Assembly (NCBI GenBank): GCA_030528055.1 | Contig: JAUMZQ010000006.1 | Span: forward strand, 55,658 to 119,657 | DNA: 64,000 bases | Reading direction: 5' to 3' | DNA from: Streptococcus sp. | GTDB taxonomy: Bacteria > Bacillota > Bacilli > Lactobacillales > Streptococcaceae | Part shown: piece after piece, positions 36,267 through 45,332 of the stretch | Layout: each line of letters begins with the position of its first letter | Position numbering within the stretch: position 1 is the stretch's first letter | Translations under genes and position numbers: made by a program | The notes under the pieces: generated by a model | The model's input: only the letters and a program-made list of their open reading frames with translations | Databases searched by the model: none | Told to the model about the DNA's origin: nothing

Positions 36267-36396
36267 GATAAGAGTTTGAGAGTTCTTGGACAATAATCAC
36301 TATAAAATGGAGCACAACATTTCGATGACGGATTCATATTTCATTGTAAATGATGAGATTTAGCAGCATCGTTCAAACAGGATTTTTTATGGTAGT
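36267..36396. other. Non-coding spacer before the helicase gene
   Basis: No open frame with a ribosome binding site or recognised RNA is visible here. The promoter of the helicase gene starts at the right end. Confidence 0.5.
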
Positions 36397-36425
36397 TTTA
36401 GATTTACCAGCACCACAGGTATAAT
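36397..36425 (+). promoter_or_regulatory. Promoter of the DEAD-box helicase gene
   Basis: TTTAGA, a 17-base spacer and TATAAT, 27 bases before the ATG; GAGG is the ribosome binding site. Confidence 0.65.
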
Positions 36426-36452
36426 ATACAAAATTGAACAACAGAGGAAAAA

Positions 36453-37796
36453 ATGAAATTTACAGAATTTAACTTTAAAGATTACATCCAAAAAGCATTG
36501 GAAGATTTGAAATTCACTGATGCAACAGAAGTACAGGAAAAACTAATCCCCATCGTTCTTTCTGGACGTGATTTAATAGGAGAATCAAAAACGGGTTCTG
36601 GGAAAACCCATACTTTTTTATTGCCTATTTTTCAAAGATTAAATGAAGAATTAGACGCTGTACAAGTGGTTATTACAGCTCCTAGTAGAGAATTGGCGCT
36701 ACAAATTTATCAAGCAACTCGCCAAATTGCTCAGTTCTCAGAAAGGGAAATTCGAGTGGCTAACTATGTGGGTGGAACAGATAAGAATCGCCAAGTTGAA
36801 AAATTAGTTTCCAGTCAACCTCATATAGTAATAGGAACTCCAGGAAGAATTTATGATTTGGTAGAATCAGGAGCGTTAGCGATTCATCAGGCTCATACAT
36901 TTGTGGTGGATGAGGCTGATATGACACTAGACATGGGATTTTTGACAACAGTTGATCAGATTGCAGCAAGGTTACCAAAGAAACTACAGATTTTAGTATT
37001 TTCTGCAACAATTCCCCAAAAATTACAACCTTTTTTAAAAAAATATTTATCTAATCCTGTTATCGAACAAATCAAAACAAAGACAGTAATTACAGATACA
37101 GTTGAAAATTGGTTGATCTCTACTAAAGGGCGAGATAAAAATGAACAGATTTTCAAAATAACCAAGTTACTACAACCTTATCTAGCAATGATTTTTGTCA
37201 ATACAAAAACACGTGCAGATGAATTACATAGCTATCTAACAAAACAAGGGTTAAAAGTTGCTAAGATTCATGGAGATGTTCCGTCACGTGAACGTAAAAG
37301 AATCATGAATCAAGTAAAAAATCTTGATTTTGAATATATTGTTGCAACTGACCTAGCTGCAAGGGGAATTGATATTGAGGGTGTGAGTCATGTTATCAAT
37401 AATGCTATTCCTCAAGATTTGTCTTTTTTCATTCATCGTGTAGGACGTACGGGACGTAATGGTCTTTCAGGAATAGCCCTCACTTTATATCAACCGAGTG
37501 ATGATTCAGATATTCGTGAGCTAGAAAAAATGGGGATTCAATTTATTCCTAAGGTAATCAAAAACGATGAGTTTCAAGAAACTTACGATCGTGATCGTCG
37601 AGTGAATCGTGAAAAAACTCATGAAAAACTAGATACAGAAATGTTGGGTTTGGTTAAAAAGAAAAAGAAAAAAATCAAACCAGCTTATAAGAAAAAGATT
37701 CAATGGGCTGTTAATGAAAAACGACGTAAAACCAAACGTGCAGAAAGTCGTGCTCAGGGCAGAATGGAGCGTAAGGCTAAGCGACAGACTTTTTAA
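36453..37796 (+). CDS. DEAD-box RNA helicase (CshB-like)
   Basis: This 447-residue protein has the full motif order: Q motif region, SKTGSGKT (I), PSRELA (Ia), GG and TPGRI (Ib), VDEADMTLD (II, DEAD), FSATIP (III), IFVNTKTRADE (IV), ATDLAARGIDI (V) and HRVGRTGRNG (VI). A very basic tail (KKKKKKIKPAYKKK) should add RNA binding. The shape fits the CshB subgroup, which acts in cold adaptation, ribosome assembly or RNA decay. It is a single gene with its own promoter and terminator. Confidence 0.93.
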   Translation: MKFTEFNFKDYIQKALEDLKFTDATEVQEKLIPIVLSGRDLIGESKTGSGKTHTFLLPIFQRLNEELDAVQVVITAPSRELALQIYQATRQIAQFSEREIRVANYVGGTDKNRQVEKLVSSQPHIVIGTPGRIYDLVESGALAIHQAHTFVVDEADMTLDMGFLTTVDQIAARLPKKLQILVFSATIPQKLQPFLKKYLSNPVIEQIKTKTVITDTVENWLISTKGRDKNEQIFKITKLLQPYLAMIFVNTKTRADELHSYLTKQGLKVAKIHGDVPSRERKRIMNQVKNLDFEYIVATDLAARGIDIEGVSHVINNAIPQDLSFFIHRVGRTGRNGLSGIALTLYQPSDDSDIRELEKMGIQFIPKVIKNDEFQETYDRDRRVNREKTHEKLDTEMLGLVKKKKKKIKPAYKKKIQWAVNEKRRKTKRAESRAQGRMERKAKRQTF

Positions 37797-37858
37797 TCAT
37801 AATATTTTCTTATAACCGTTATAAAAAAAATATATTAGGTTTTATGTTTAAGGTATGA

Positions 37859-37884
37859 TAGACTAGGTGTACTGGTCTATTTTT
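37859..37884 (+). terminator. Terminator after the helicase gene, with a competing arm
   Basis: TAGACTA at 37859-37865 pairs with TGGTCTA at 37873-37879 before a T-run. The second arm can instead pair with AAAAAATAGAC at 37895-37905. Confidence 0.6.
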
Positions 37885-37964
37885 AATTTTTAAGAAAAAA
37901 TAGACTTACTTTAATAAAATGAAATTGTAATCAGACAATTTATGGTTAAGAAAAGGAAACAACA

Positions 37965-38750
37965 ATGGTATTGACAATAATTGTGAATTCTAATTGGTAT
38001 GAAAATCTTATCAAAAGTATTCCAGATGGGGATTTATTTAGTTGGAGAGCAGTTTTTGATGCAATTCCGGGCATTTTACAAAATCTACCAATCACCCTTC
38101 TATTAACACTGGGTGGAGCTTTATTTGGAATTGTATTAGCCTTAGTTTTTGCTATTGTAAAAATCAATCGTGTTAAAATTTTATATCCTATTCAAACCCT
38201 TTTTGTTAGCTTTCTGAAAGGAACACCGCTATTGGTGCAACTAATGTTGACTTACTACGGGATTCCTCTTCTTTTAAAAGCTCTGAACCAACAATACGGA
38301 ACATCTCTCAACATTAATGCAATTCCAGCCTCAGTCTTTGCCATTGTTGCACTTGCATTTAACGAAGCAGCTTATGCAAGTGAGACCATTCGAGCAGCTA
38401 TTTTGTCAGTAAATGCTGGAGAAATAGAAGCAGCACGTAGTTTGGGAATGACCAATCGACAAGTTTATTTGCGAGTGATTATTCCAAATGCAGCTGTTGT
38501 AGCGACTCCGACACTTATTAATTCGTTAATCGGTTTAACCAAAGGAACTTCTTTGGCCTTCAGTGCAGGAGTTGTGGAAATTTTTGCGAAAGCACAAGCA
38601 ATCGCTGGTTCAGATTATCGTTATTTTGAACGATTTATATCTGTTTCCATTATTTACTGGGCAGTTAATATTATTATTGAACAAATTGGGCGATTTATCG
38701 AAAGAAGGATGGATATTCCAACGCCTGCTACTATTGAGACAGTTGAGTAG
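37965..38750 (+). CDS. Amino acid ABC transporter permease (HisM/TcyB type)
   Basis: This 261-residue protein has about five membrane helices. The coupling-loop signature EIEAARSLGMTNRQVYLRVIIP sits near 165-185, and FKGTPLLVQL-type sequence near 84 marks polar amino acid permeases. The next gene is the ATPase, 17 bases on. No substrate-binding protein gene is present, so the binding protein must be coded elsewhere. Cystine is the proposed substrate of similar streptococcal pairs, but this window does not prove it. AAAGGAA precedes the ATG. Confidence 0.88.
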   Translation: MVLTIIVNSNWYENLIKSIPDGDLFSWRAVFDAIPGILQNLPITLLLTLGGALFGIVLALVFAIVKINRVKILYPIQTLFVSFLKGTPLLVQLMLTYYGIPLLLKALNQQYGTSLNINAIPASVFAIVALAFNEAAYASETIRAAILSVNAGEIEAARSLGMTNRQVYLRVIIPNAAVVATPTLINSLIGLTKGTSLAFSAGVVEIFAKAQAIAGSDYRYFERFISVSIIYWAVNIIIEQIGRFIERRMDIPTPATIETVE

Positions 38751-38767
38751 AACAAAAGGAGAAGAGT

Positions 38768-39511
38768 ATGATTAAAATCTCTCATTTAAGCAAAACTTTT
38801 TCAGGGCAAAAGGTATTAAATGATCTCAATCTAGAAATAGAAAAGGGAGAAGTTGTTGCTTTGATTGGTTCGTCAGGTGCAGGAAAATCAACTTTTCTTC
38901 GCAGTCTGAACTATCTTGAACAGCCAGACAATGGAACCATTGAAATTGATGATTTTAAAGTTGATTTTGCTAACATAAGTAAAGAAGAAGTATTGACACT
39001 TCGCCGAAAACTCTCCATGGTTTTTCAACAGTTTAATCTTTTTGAGCGACGAACAGCTTTAGACAACGTAAAAGAAGGATTGGTTATTGTCAAAAAATTA
39101 CCAGCAGATGAAGCTACAAAGATTGCGACAAAAGAATTAGAAAAAGTTGGGCTTTCTGATCGGAAGTACCATTATCCAAGACATTTGTCTGGAGGGCAGA
39201 AACAGCGTGTTGCTTTAGCAAGAGCCTTAGCAATGAATCCAGATGTCTTATTGCTAGATGAACCGACATCGGCGTTAGATCCAGAATTGGTTGGAGAAGT
39301 TGAAAAATCTATTGCAGATGCTGCTAAGTCTGGACAAACAATGGTTTTAGTGAGTCATGACATGTCATTTGTCAGTCAAGTTGCTGATAAAGTCCTTTTT
39401 CTAGATAAAGGGCATATTATAGAAGCAGGGACACCAGCAGAACTCATCAATCATCCAAAGGAAGAAAGAACCAAAGAATTTTTTGCTAGTTACAAACGAA
39501 CATATATTTGA
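38768..39511 (+). CDS. Amino acid ABC transporter ATP-binding protein (TcyC/GlnQ type)
   Basis: This 247-residue ATPase carries Walker A GSSGAGKST at 34-42, Q-loop VFQQFNLF, signature LSGGQKQR and Walker B LLLDEPTSALDPE with H-loop VSHDMSF. The sequence is of the polar amino acid uptake subfamily. It partners the permease just upstream. The stop codon lies against a TGATATAAT box at about 39509-39517 that may start a short leader RNA for the next gene. Function within an importer is certain; the amino acid is not. Confidence 0.92.
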   Translation: MIKISHLSKTFSGQKVLNDLNLEIEKGEVVALIGSSGAGKSTFLRSLNYLEQPDNGTIEIDDFKVDFANISKEEVLTLRRKLSMVFQQFNLFERRTALDNVKEGLVIVKKLPADEATKIATKELEKVGLSDRKYHYPRHLSGGQKQRVALARALAMNPDVLLLDEPTSALDPELVGEVEKSIADAAKSGQTMVLVSHDMSFVSQVADKVLFLDKGHIIEAGTPAELINHPKEERTKEFFASYKRTYI

Positions 39512-39529
39512 TATAATAGAATAAGCGAA

Positions 39530-39579
39530 AGCTCAGTTGGTTGGACCAACTGAGTTTGTTTTTGAGCTAAAACTGAGCT
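39530..39579 (+). terminator. Terminator with alternative pairing upstream of DUF4059-trxB
   Basis: CTCAGTTGG at 39532-39540 and CCAACTGAG at 39546-39554 form a strong hairpin followed by TTTGTTTTT. AGCTCAGTT at 39530-39538 is also the exact complement of AACTGAGCT at 39571-39579, so a second, exclusive hairpin can form. Confidence 0.7.
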
Positions 39580-39641
39580 GTAGAAAATTTCTTGATTTTT
39601 AACTTAGTTTTCAGAAGCCTGATGATCTTGTAGGAGTCGAT

Positions 39642-39866
39642 ATGTTAAACCAAATTTTTTTACTTTATATTGAAAGTCTTATTTATACTACGATAGGAGT
39701 GGTCATTCTATCTGGATTATGGATTATTTTTAGAATGATAAGACGAAAAGATAAGACAGTAAAAGAACGTCAAAATCATTTATATGATGTATTATTGATT
39801 GATATTATGACAATCCCTATTTTATCATTTGCGACTTTGGGTTTGCTCATTGTTTTAAGAGCATAA
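39642..39866 (+). CDS. DUF4059 family small membrane protein
   Basis: This 74-residue protein has two hydrophobic segments (about 5-31 and 52-73) around a basic loop (RRKDKTVKERQNHLYD), matching the streptococcal DUF4059 family. TAGGAG is upstream. It precedes trxB in this genus as a rule. No function is known. The small size and conserved place argue for a real gene, perhaps a membrane partner of the adjacent transporter or of redox metabolism (speculation). Confidence 0.8.
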   Translation: MLNQIFLLYIESLIYTTIGVVILSGLWIIFRMIRRKDKTVKERQNHLYDVLLIDIMTIPILSFATLGLLIVLRA

Positions 39867-39923
39867 AATTTGTAAAAGAAAAAAATTAGTGTTAGACTGA
39901 TGGCAGTCAGAGGGAGGAAAAGA

Positions 39924-40835
39924 ATGTACGATACAATTATTATTGGAGCTGGACCTGCAGGAATGACAGCAGCTCTTTATGCGGCTCGTAGTAATCTAAA
40001 AGTCGCTTTGCTAGAGCGTGGTATTTATGGTGGGCAGATGAATAACACTGCAGATATTGAAAATTATCCAGGATTTGCAAGTGTTAGTGGTCCAGAATTA
40101 GCTGAAAAAATGTTTGAACCTCTAGAAAATTTAGGTGTAGAACATTTGTTTGGCTTGGTAAAAACAATTGAAGATAAGGGTGACTACAAGAAGATTTATA
40201 CTGAGGATGAATCTTTTGAAAGTAAAACTATTATCATCGCCTCTGGTGCAAATCATCGCCATTTGGAAGTTCCAGGTGAACTAGATTACAATAGTCGCGG
40301 AGTTTCATATTGTGCGGTTTGTGACGGTGCTTTCTTCCGCGATGAAGATTTACTAGTCGTTGGTGGTGGCGATTCTGCGGTAGAAGAAGCTATTTTCCTA
40401 ACTCGTTTTGCTCGTTCCGTGACGATTATTCATCGTCGTGATGAGTTGAGGGCACAAAAATTACTACAAAATCGTGCTTTCTCTAATGATAAAGTCCATT
40501 TCATTTGGGACTCTGTTGTGAAAGAAATTAAGGGAAATGACCGAAAAGTAACAAGTGTTCAATTTGAAAATGTAAAAACAGGAGAAATCGGAGAGCAAGA
40601 TTTTGGAGGCGTATTTATCTATGTTGGTCTGGATCCTGTCAGTGATTTTGTAAAAGATTTAGGAATAACAGATGAGTCAGGATGGATTGTAACAGATGAA
40701 CAAATGAAGACTAGTCGTGATGGGATTTTTGCCATTGGTGATGTCCGTCAAAAAGATCTTCGTCAAATTACAACTGCTGTTGGTGATGGAGCAATCGCTG
40801 GTCAAGAAGCCTACAAATATATTACAGAACATTAA
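39924..40835 (+). CDS. trxB: Thioredoxin reductase
   Basis: This 303-residue flavoprotein starts at the ATG at 39924 (MYDTIIIGAGPAG), which has GGGAGG upstream; the longer frame from 39900 is not needed. FAD motif GAGPAG at 8-13, redox pair C130-AV-C133, NADPH motif VGGGDSAVEEA near 150, and the C-terminal AIGDVR motif are all intact. It transfers electrons from NADPH to thioredoxin. It is the last gene before a clear terminator. Confidence 0.96.
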   Translation: MYDTIIIGAGPAGMTAALYAARSNLKVALLERGIYGGQMNNTADIENYPGFASVSGPELAEKMFEPLENLGVEHLFGLVKTIEDKGDYKKIYTEDESFESKTIIIASGANHRHLEVPGELDYNSRGVSYCAVCDGAFFRDEDLLVVGGGDSAVEEAIFLTRFARSVTIIHRRDELRAQKLLQNRAFSNDKVHFIWDSVVKEIKGNDRKVTSVQFENVKTGEIGEQDFGGVFIYVGLDPVSDFVKDLGITDESGWIVTDEQMKTSRDGIFAIGDVRQKDLRQITTAVGDGAIAGQEAYKYITEH

Positions 40836-40872
40836 TATTTTTTAGAATAGTAACTTTTTAATCAAGTTAAAT

Positions 40873-40905
40873 AAATGAGTTGAAAATTGTTTCAACTCAT
40901 TTTTT
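40873..40905 (+). terminator. Terminator after trxB
   Basis: AAATGAGTTGAAA pairs perfectly with TTTCAACTCATTT around a 4-base loop, then a T-run. Confidence 0.85.
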
Positions 40906-41063
40906 GATGATTGCTGTTGAAGTTAATAATTTTTTCATAATGAGGACAAGAAAAGTTAGATAGAAAAAATTTATTTTGCTTTTATATAAATTAATTGCCA
41001 GCTACCAAGAAGAAAATTGCTCTATTTTTTGACAAAAAAGTAAATTTTAGCAAAGAAGCTTGC

Positions 41064-41091
41064 TTGAAAAATGAGTTTCTTCTGCTATACT
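41064..41091 (+). promoter_or_regulatory. Promoter of the XRE-AbrB / hydrolase pair
   Basis: TTGAAA, a 16-base spacer and TATACT, with an extended -10 TG. It lies 23 bases before the ATG. The 150 bases to its left hold no gene. Confidence 0.65.
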
Positions 41092-41114
41092 TAAGTTGCG
41101 TAGGAGGGTAGTTG

Positions 41115-41588
41115 ATGAGAGAAATGGAAAATTTTGCAATTAATGAAAATCTAAAATTATTGAGAAATAAGCATAAATTATCGCAAGAAAAAATAGCAGA
41201 GAAAATTGGAGTTTCCAGACAGACAGTTACCAAATGGGAATCAGGAAATAGTCTGCCAGATTTATTATCTTGTGTTCGGTTAGCAGAATTATTTGATATT
41301 AGCATTGAAGACTTATTGTGCTTAGATGTTGAAAATTTAGCTTTGTCACAGGAAAAAGGGAAGTATATTTTTGGTTCTGTAACAGTGCAGGAAAATGGGC
41401 GGATTTCTTTGCCACCAAGAGCTAGAAAAGTATTTTCCATCAAGACAGGAGATGAGTTGTTGTTGATTGGCGATGTGGATAGAGGTTTGGGCTTGGTGAA
41501 TCCTGAATTCTTTTTATCTGTTTACCAATCGATGTTCAAAACGGATTCGGATGATGGGAAAAAAGACACATCCTCTTTTTCAAAGTAG
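41115..41588 (+). CDS. XRE regulator fused to an AbrB-like domain
   Basis: This 157-residue protein starts at the ATG at 41115, 7 bases after AGGAGG. Residues 10-65 form a helix-turn-helix (LSQEKIAEKIGVSRQTVTKWE). A C-terminal part at about 88-130 has the AbrB/SpoVT swapped-hairpin pattern, GSVTVQENGRISLPPRARKV then GDELLLIGDVDRGLGLV. Two DNA-binding folds in one chain is a recurrent Firmicute design. The alpha/beta hydrolase gene follows 38 bases on and is a probable target. The ligand and operator are unknown. Confidence 0.85.
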   Translation: MREMENFAINENLKLLRNKHKLSQEKIAEKIGVSRQTVTKWESGNSLPDLLSCVRLAELFDISIEDLLCLDVENLALSQEKGKYIFGSVTVQENGRISLPPRARKVFSIKTGDELLLIGDVDRGLGLVNPEFFLSVYQSMFKTDSDDGKKDTSSFSK

Positions 41589-41626
41589 AAAGAGAAATAT
41601 AATATGAAAAAGAGAAAGAGGAAAAA

Positions 41627-42721
41627 ATGTTCATTATCTTAGGCATTCTCTTATTGGTTGTCAGTTTGGGTTTAGTTTTTTATGCTCATCGTAACATGAC
41701 TTATGATCAAATGGATGTGAAACGAATTAAACAAGCAAAATTTAAAGAAAAGCAAGTTACTTTGCCAGATAGCTCTATATTGAATTATGGCGAAGGTCCT
41801 AATAATGGAGAACCGTTAGTTTTGTTGCATGGTCAACAAGTCTCTTGGGAAGACTATACCAAAGTTTTAGGAGAACTTTCAAAACGGTATCATATTTATG
41901 CTATAGATTATTATGGGCATGGAGGTTCTAGTAAAAATCCTGAAAAATATTTGCTAACGGCTATTGGTCAAGATATTGCTTGGTTTATTGATTCTGTCAT
42001 TCAAAAACCTGTTTTGATTTCTGGACATTCTTCAGGAGGCTTAATTGCTACTTGGATTGCAGCTAATAATCCAGAGAAAATTGCGGGTTTGTTGATAGAG
42101 GATGCACCATTCTTTTCTACAGAAAAGGGGAGAGCAGAAAAAACTTTTGCGTGGTTAAGTTTTAAAGACATGGCTGATTTTTTAGACAGTGGTCAAAGCA
42201 ATTTTACTCGTTATTTTTTAGATCATACTTATATGGCCAAACTGTTTGGTGGTCAAAAAGTATTTGATAAAATTATTAAAAATCCAGCTATAAATTATAT
42301 GAAAAAACATCCTCAAGATGTTCCTAGAATTTGGTATTATCCACCTGAGTGGAAAGTCAATGAAATCTTTGATTTAACTGCAAACTTACAGGATGGAACA
42401 GGAGAGTATGATTTGCGTTTTGGTCAGACTTTTTATAATTTTTCATGGTTTGAGGCTTTTAATCAAGAAGATACGCTTAAGAATGTTCAGTGTCCTTCTG
42501 TTTTGCTACACGTTGCAAAACCAGCTAATTTAAAGGATTATTATGATGAGAATGGCATCCTTCTCAGTGCTATGGATGAGGATGATGCTCAACGTGTTGC
42601 TCATTTATTAAGAAACAATGTTTTTATTGATCAAATTAAAAGTAGCCATGATATTCATGACGAAAAGCCCGAAGTCTTCATTGAAGCGGTTGATAAATTG
42701 GCTTCAATGACAACTAAGTGA
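41627..42721 (+). CDS. Membrane-anchored alpha/beta hydrolase
   Basis: This 364-residue protein has an N-terminal helix (about 2-20) that should anchor it with the catalytic domain outside. Oxyanion region LLHGQQVSWEDY near 64, nucleophile elbow G133-H-S135-S-G137, and a C-terminal SSHDIHDEKP with the likely catalytic His are visible; the acid is less certain. A lid-like insertion lies at about 165-250. It could be an esterase or lipase; the substrate is unknown. It is co-transcribed with the XRE-AbrB regulator. Confidence 0.8.
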   Translation: MFIILGILLLVVSLGLVFYAHRNMTYDQMDVKRIKQAKFKEKQVTLPDSSILNYGEGPNNGEPLVLLHGQQVSWEDYTKVLGELSKRYHIYAIDYYGHGGSSKNPEKYLLTAIGQDIAWFIDSVIQKPVLISGHSSGGLIATWIAANNPEKIAGLLIEDAPFFSTEKGRAEKTFAWLSFKDMADFLDSGQSNFTRYFLDHTYMAKLFGGQKVFDKIIKNPAINYMKKHPQDVPRIWYYPPEWKVNEIFDLTANLQDGTGEYDLRFGQTFYNFSWFEAFNQEDTLKNVQCPSVLLHVAKPANLKDYYDENGILLSAMDEDDAQRVAHLLRNNVFIDQIKSSHDIHDEKPEVFIEAVDKLASMTTK

Positions 42722-42931
42722 GTGTAGATAAAAGAGTATGTGATGAAATTTTTAAATAGTAAAATTTAGAATAGGCCCTATTTTCAGTGGCTTATTTTTC
42801 TTGAAATAAATGATAGAATGAAGTATTAGTGACTAGGTTGTAAGCTCTAGTGTCAATGGCTCATCACGTTTTTTATCTTGAATTTTTACCATTTATTTAG
42901 AGCATCTGAAAACCCTATTTTTTTCTAATTA

Positions 42932-42940
42932 TGTTATAAT
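42932..42940 (+). promoter_or_regulatory. Extended -10 promoter of pncB-nadE
   Basis: TGTTATAAT is an extended -10 30 bases before the pncB ATG; AGGAGG is the ribosome binding site. No -35 is evident. The rest of the 249-base gap shows nothing else. Confidence 0.5.
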
Positions 42941-42970
42941 GGTAACAATATAGTATTAGGAGGCACTTTC

Positions 42971-44431
42971 ATGTTCCCAGACGATAGTTTAACATTGCAT
43001 ACAGATTTGTATCAGATTAATATGATGCAAGTTTATTTCAGAGAAAATATTCATAACAAACATGCGGTTTTTGAAGTTTTCTTCCGTAGAAATCCTTTCA
43101 ATAATGGATATGCCGTTTATGCAGGTTTGGAACGAATCATTTCGTATCTGAACGGTTTAACGTTTACTGATAGCGATTTGGCTTATTTAAAGTCATTAGA
43201 TTATGATGCTGAATTTTTAGATTATCTAAAAAATTTAAAAATGACTTTGACAGTTCGTTCAGCGCGTGAGGGTGATTTAGTCTTTGCTAATGAGCCGATT
43301 GTTCAAGTAGAAGGACCTCTTGCTCAATGTCAATTAGTTGAAACAGCTTTATTGAATATTGTTAACTTTCAAACGCTTATTGCTACAAAAGCTGCTCGCA
43401 TTCGCTCAGTAATTGAAGATGAGCCTTTGATGGAATTTGGAACACGTCGTGCTCAAGAAATGGATGCAGCTATTTGGGGAACAAGAGCTGCAATCATTGG
43501 TGGAGCCAATGGAACTAGTAATGTTCGAGCAGGTAAATTATTTGATATTCCCGTTCTTGGAACACATGCCCATGCTTTAGTACAAGTATATGGCAATGAC
43601 TATGATGCTTTCAAGGCATACGCAGAAACACATCATGATTGTGTATTCTTAGTAGATACCTATGATACTCTCCGTTTAGGAGTTCCAGCAGCTATTCAGG
43701 TGGCTAGAGAAATGGGAGATAAGATTCGTTTCTTGGGTGTCCGTATTGACTCAGGAGATATTGCTTACATTTCAAAAAAAGTACGTCAACAACTAGATGA
43801 TGCTGGCTATCCAGATGCTAAAATTTACGCATCTAACGATTTGGATGAAAATACGATCCTCAACCTTAAAATGCAGAAAGCTAAAATTGATGTTTGGGGA
43901 GTGGGAACAAAATTAATTACAGCTTATGACCAACCTGCTTTAGGAGCCGTTTACAAGGTTGTTTCTATTGAGGATAATGACGGTAATATGGTTAATACTA
44001 TTAAACTATCTAGCAATGCTGAGAAAGTTTCAACGCCTGGTAAAAAGCAAGTTTGGAGAATCACCAGTCGGGAAAAAGGAAAATCAGAAGGAGATTACAT
44101 TACTTATGATGGAGTGGATGTCAATCAGCTAGACGAATTAGAAATGTTCCACCCAACATATACTTATATTAATAAGACAGTGAAGAATTTCGATGCGATT
44201 CCTCTATTAGTAGATATTTTTAAACAAGGTGAATTAGTGTATAAAACTCCAAATCTACTAGATATTCAAGAATATGCACGCAAGGAATTTGATAAACTGT
44301 GGGATGAGTACAAACGTGTTCTTAATCCGCAAGATTATCCAGTAGACTTAGCACGAGATATTTGGCAAGATAAGATGGACTTAATCGATAAAATGAGGAA
44401 AAAAGCTTATCAAGAGGGGAATAACAAATGA
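42971..44431 (+). CDS. pncB: Nicotinate phosphoribosyltransferase
   Basis: This 486-residue protein is of the long Gram-positive form. The opening [20 protein letters not shown] is characteristic. [32 protein letters not shown], the [10 protein letters not shown] His region and [12 protein letters not shown] (Asp and Gly of the phosphate site) follow. It joins nicotinate and PRPP to give nicotinate mononucleotide in the NAD salvage route. The next gene, nadE, overlaps by ATGA, so two steps of NAD synthesis are coupled. Confidence 0.95.
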   Translation: MFPDDSLTLHTDLYQINMMQVYFRENIHNKHAVFEVFFRRNPFNNGYAVYAGLERIISYLNGLTFTDSDLAYLKSLDYDAEFLDYLKNLKMTLTVRSAREGDLVFANEPIVQVEGPLAQCQLVETALLNIVNFQTLIATKAARIRSVIEDEPLMEFGTRRAQEMDAAIWGTRAAIIGGANGTSNVRAGKLFDIPVLGTHAHALVQVYGNDYDAFKAYAETHHDCVFLVDTYDTLRLGVPAAIQVAREMGDKIRFLGVRIDSGDIAYISKKVRQQLDDAGYPDAKIYASNDLDENTILNLKMQKAKIDVWGVGTKLITAYDQPALGAVYKVVSIEDNDGNMVNTIKLSSNAEKVSTPGKKQVWRITSREKGKSEGDYITYDGVDVNQLDELEMFHPTYTYINKTVKNFDAIPLLVDIFKQGELVYKTPNLLDIQEYARKEFDKLWDEYKRVLNPQDYPVDLARDIWQDKMDLIDKMRKKAYQEGNNK

Positions 44432-45252
44432 CTTTACAAGAAAGTATCATTAAAGAATTAGGTGTCAAACCAATCATTGATCCTAGAGAAGAAATCCGTA
44501 AGTCTATTGATTTTTTGAAAGATTACCTTAAAAAGCACTCTTTTTTAAAAACTTATATTTTAGGTATCTCAGGTGGCCAAGATTCAAGTTTAGCAGGACG
44601 TCTTGCTCAATTAGCTATTGAAGAAATGAGAAAAGAGACAGGGGATTCCTCCTATCAATTTGTTGCTGTACGTCTTCCTTACGGAGTTCAAGCAGATGAA
44701 GATGATGCGCAAAGAGCTTTGGATTTTATCCAACCAGATGTTCACTTAGTTGTTAATATCAAAGAATCAGCAGATGCTATGGCAGACGCGGTTAAAGCAA
44801 CTGGGGCAGAAGTTTCTGATTTTAATAAAGGGAACATTAAAGCGAGAAGTCGTATGATTGCTCAATATTCTCTAGCTAGTTCGTATAATGGAGCTGTGAT
44901 TGGAACAGACCATGCCGCAGAAAATGTTACTGGATTTTTCACAAAATTTGGTGATGGTGGAGCAGATATTTTGCCTCTATTTCGCTTGAATAAACGCCAA
45001 GGGAAACAACTGTTAGCAGAATTGGGAGCAGATTCAGCCCTCTATGAAAAAGTTCCGACGGCTGATTTAGAGGAAGATAAGCCAGGAATCGCTGATGAAG
45101 TTGCTTTGGGAGTTACCTATGACGAGATTGACGATTACTTAGAGGGAAAAGAAGTTTCAAAACAAGCCCAAGAAACCGTAGAATCTTGGTGGCATAAAGG
45201 AGAACACAAGCGTCATCTTCCGATTACTATTTTTGATAATTTTTGGAAATAG
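44428..45252 (+). CDS. nadE: NH3-dependent NAD synthetase
   Basis: This 274-residue protein has no glutaminase domain, so it uses ammonia. The ATP pyrophosphatase motif is [10 protein letters not shown] near 47-56, and [20 protein letters not shown] near 153-172 is the NAD-binding part. It amidates nicotinate adenine dinucleotide to NAD. The ATG overlaps the pncB stop codon. Length and motifs are standard for streptococci. Confidence 0.96.
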   Translation: MTLQESIIKELGVKPIIDPREEIRKSIDFLKDYLKKHSFLKTYILGISGGQDSSLAGRLAQLAIEEMRKETGDSSYQFVAVRLPYGVQADEDDAQRALDFIQPDVHLVVNIKESADAMADAVKATGAEVSDFNKGNIKARSRMIAQYSLASSYNGAVIGTDHAAENVTGFFTKFGDGGADILPLFRLNKRQGKQLLAELGADSALYEKVPTADLEEDKPGIADEVALGVTYDEIDDYLEGKEVSKQAQETVESWWHKGEHKRHLPITIFDNFWK

Positions 45253-45267
45253 CAACATTGACAAACA

Positions 45268-45306
45268 AAAAAGAGTCTAGAAATACTATTTTCTCAGACT
45301 CTTTTT
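45268..45306. terminator. Bidirectional terminator between nadE and the SlrA-like gene
   Basis: AAAAAGAGTCT pairs with AGACTCTTTTT, with AGAAA/TTTTCT extending the stem. T-runs lie on both strands. Confidence 0.85.
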
Positions 45307-45332
45307 CTATTTAAAAAATCAATAAACTATCT

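Noticed and set aside
42722-42970. Niacin-regulator operator before pncB
   Set aside because: I could not find a convincing palindrome of that type; only the extended -10 stands out.
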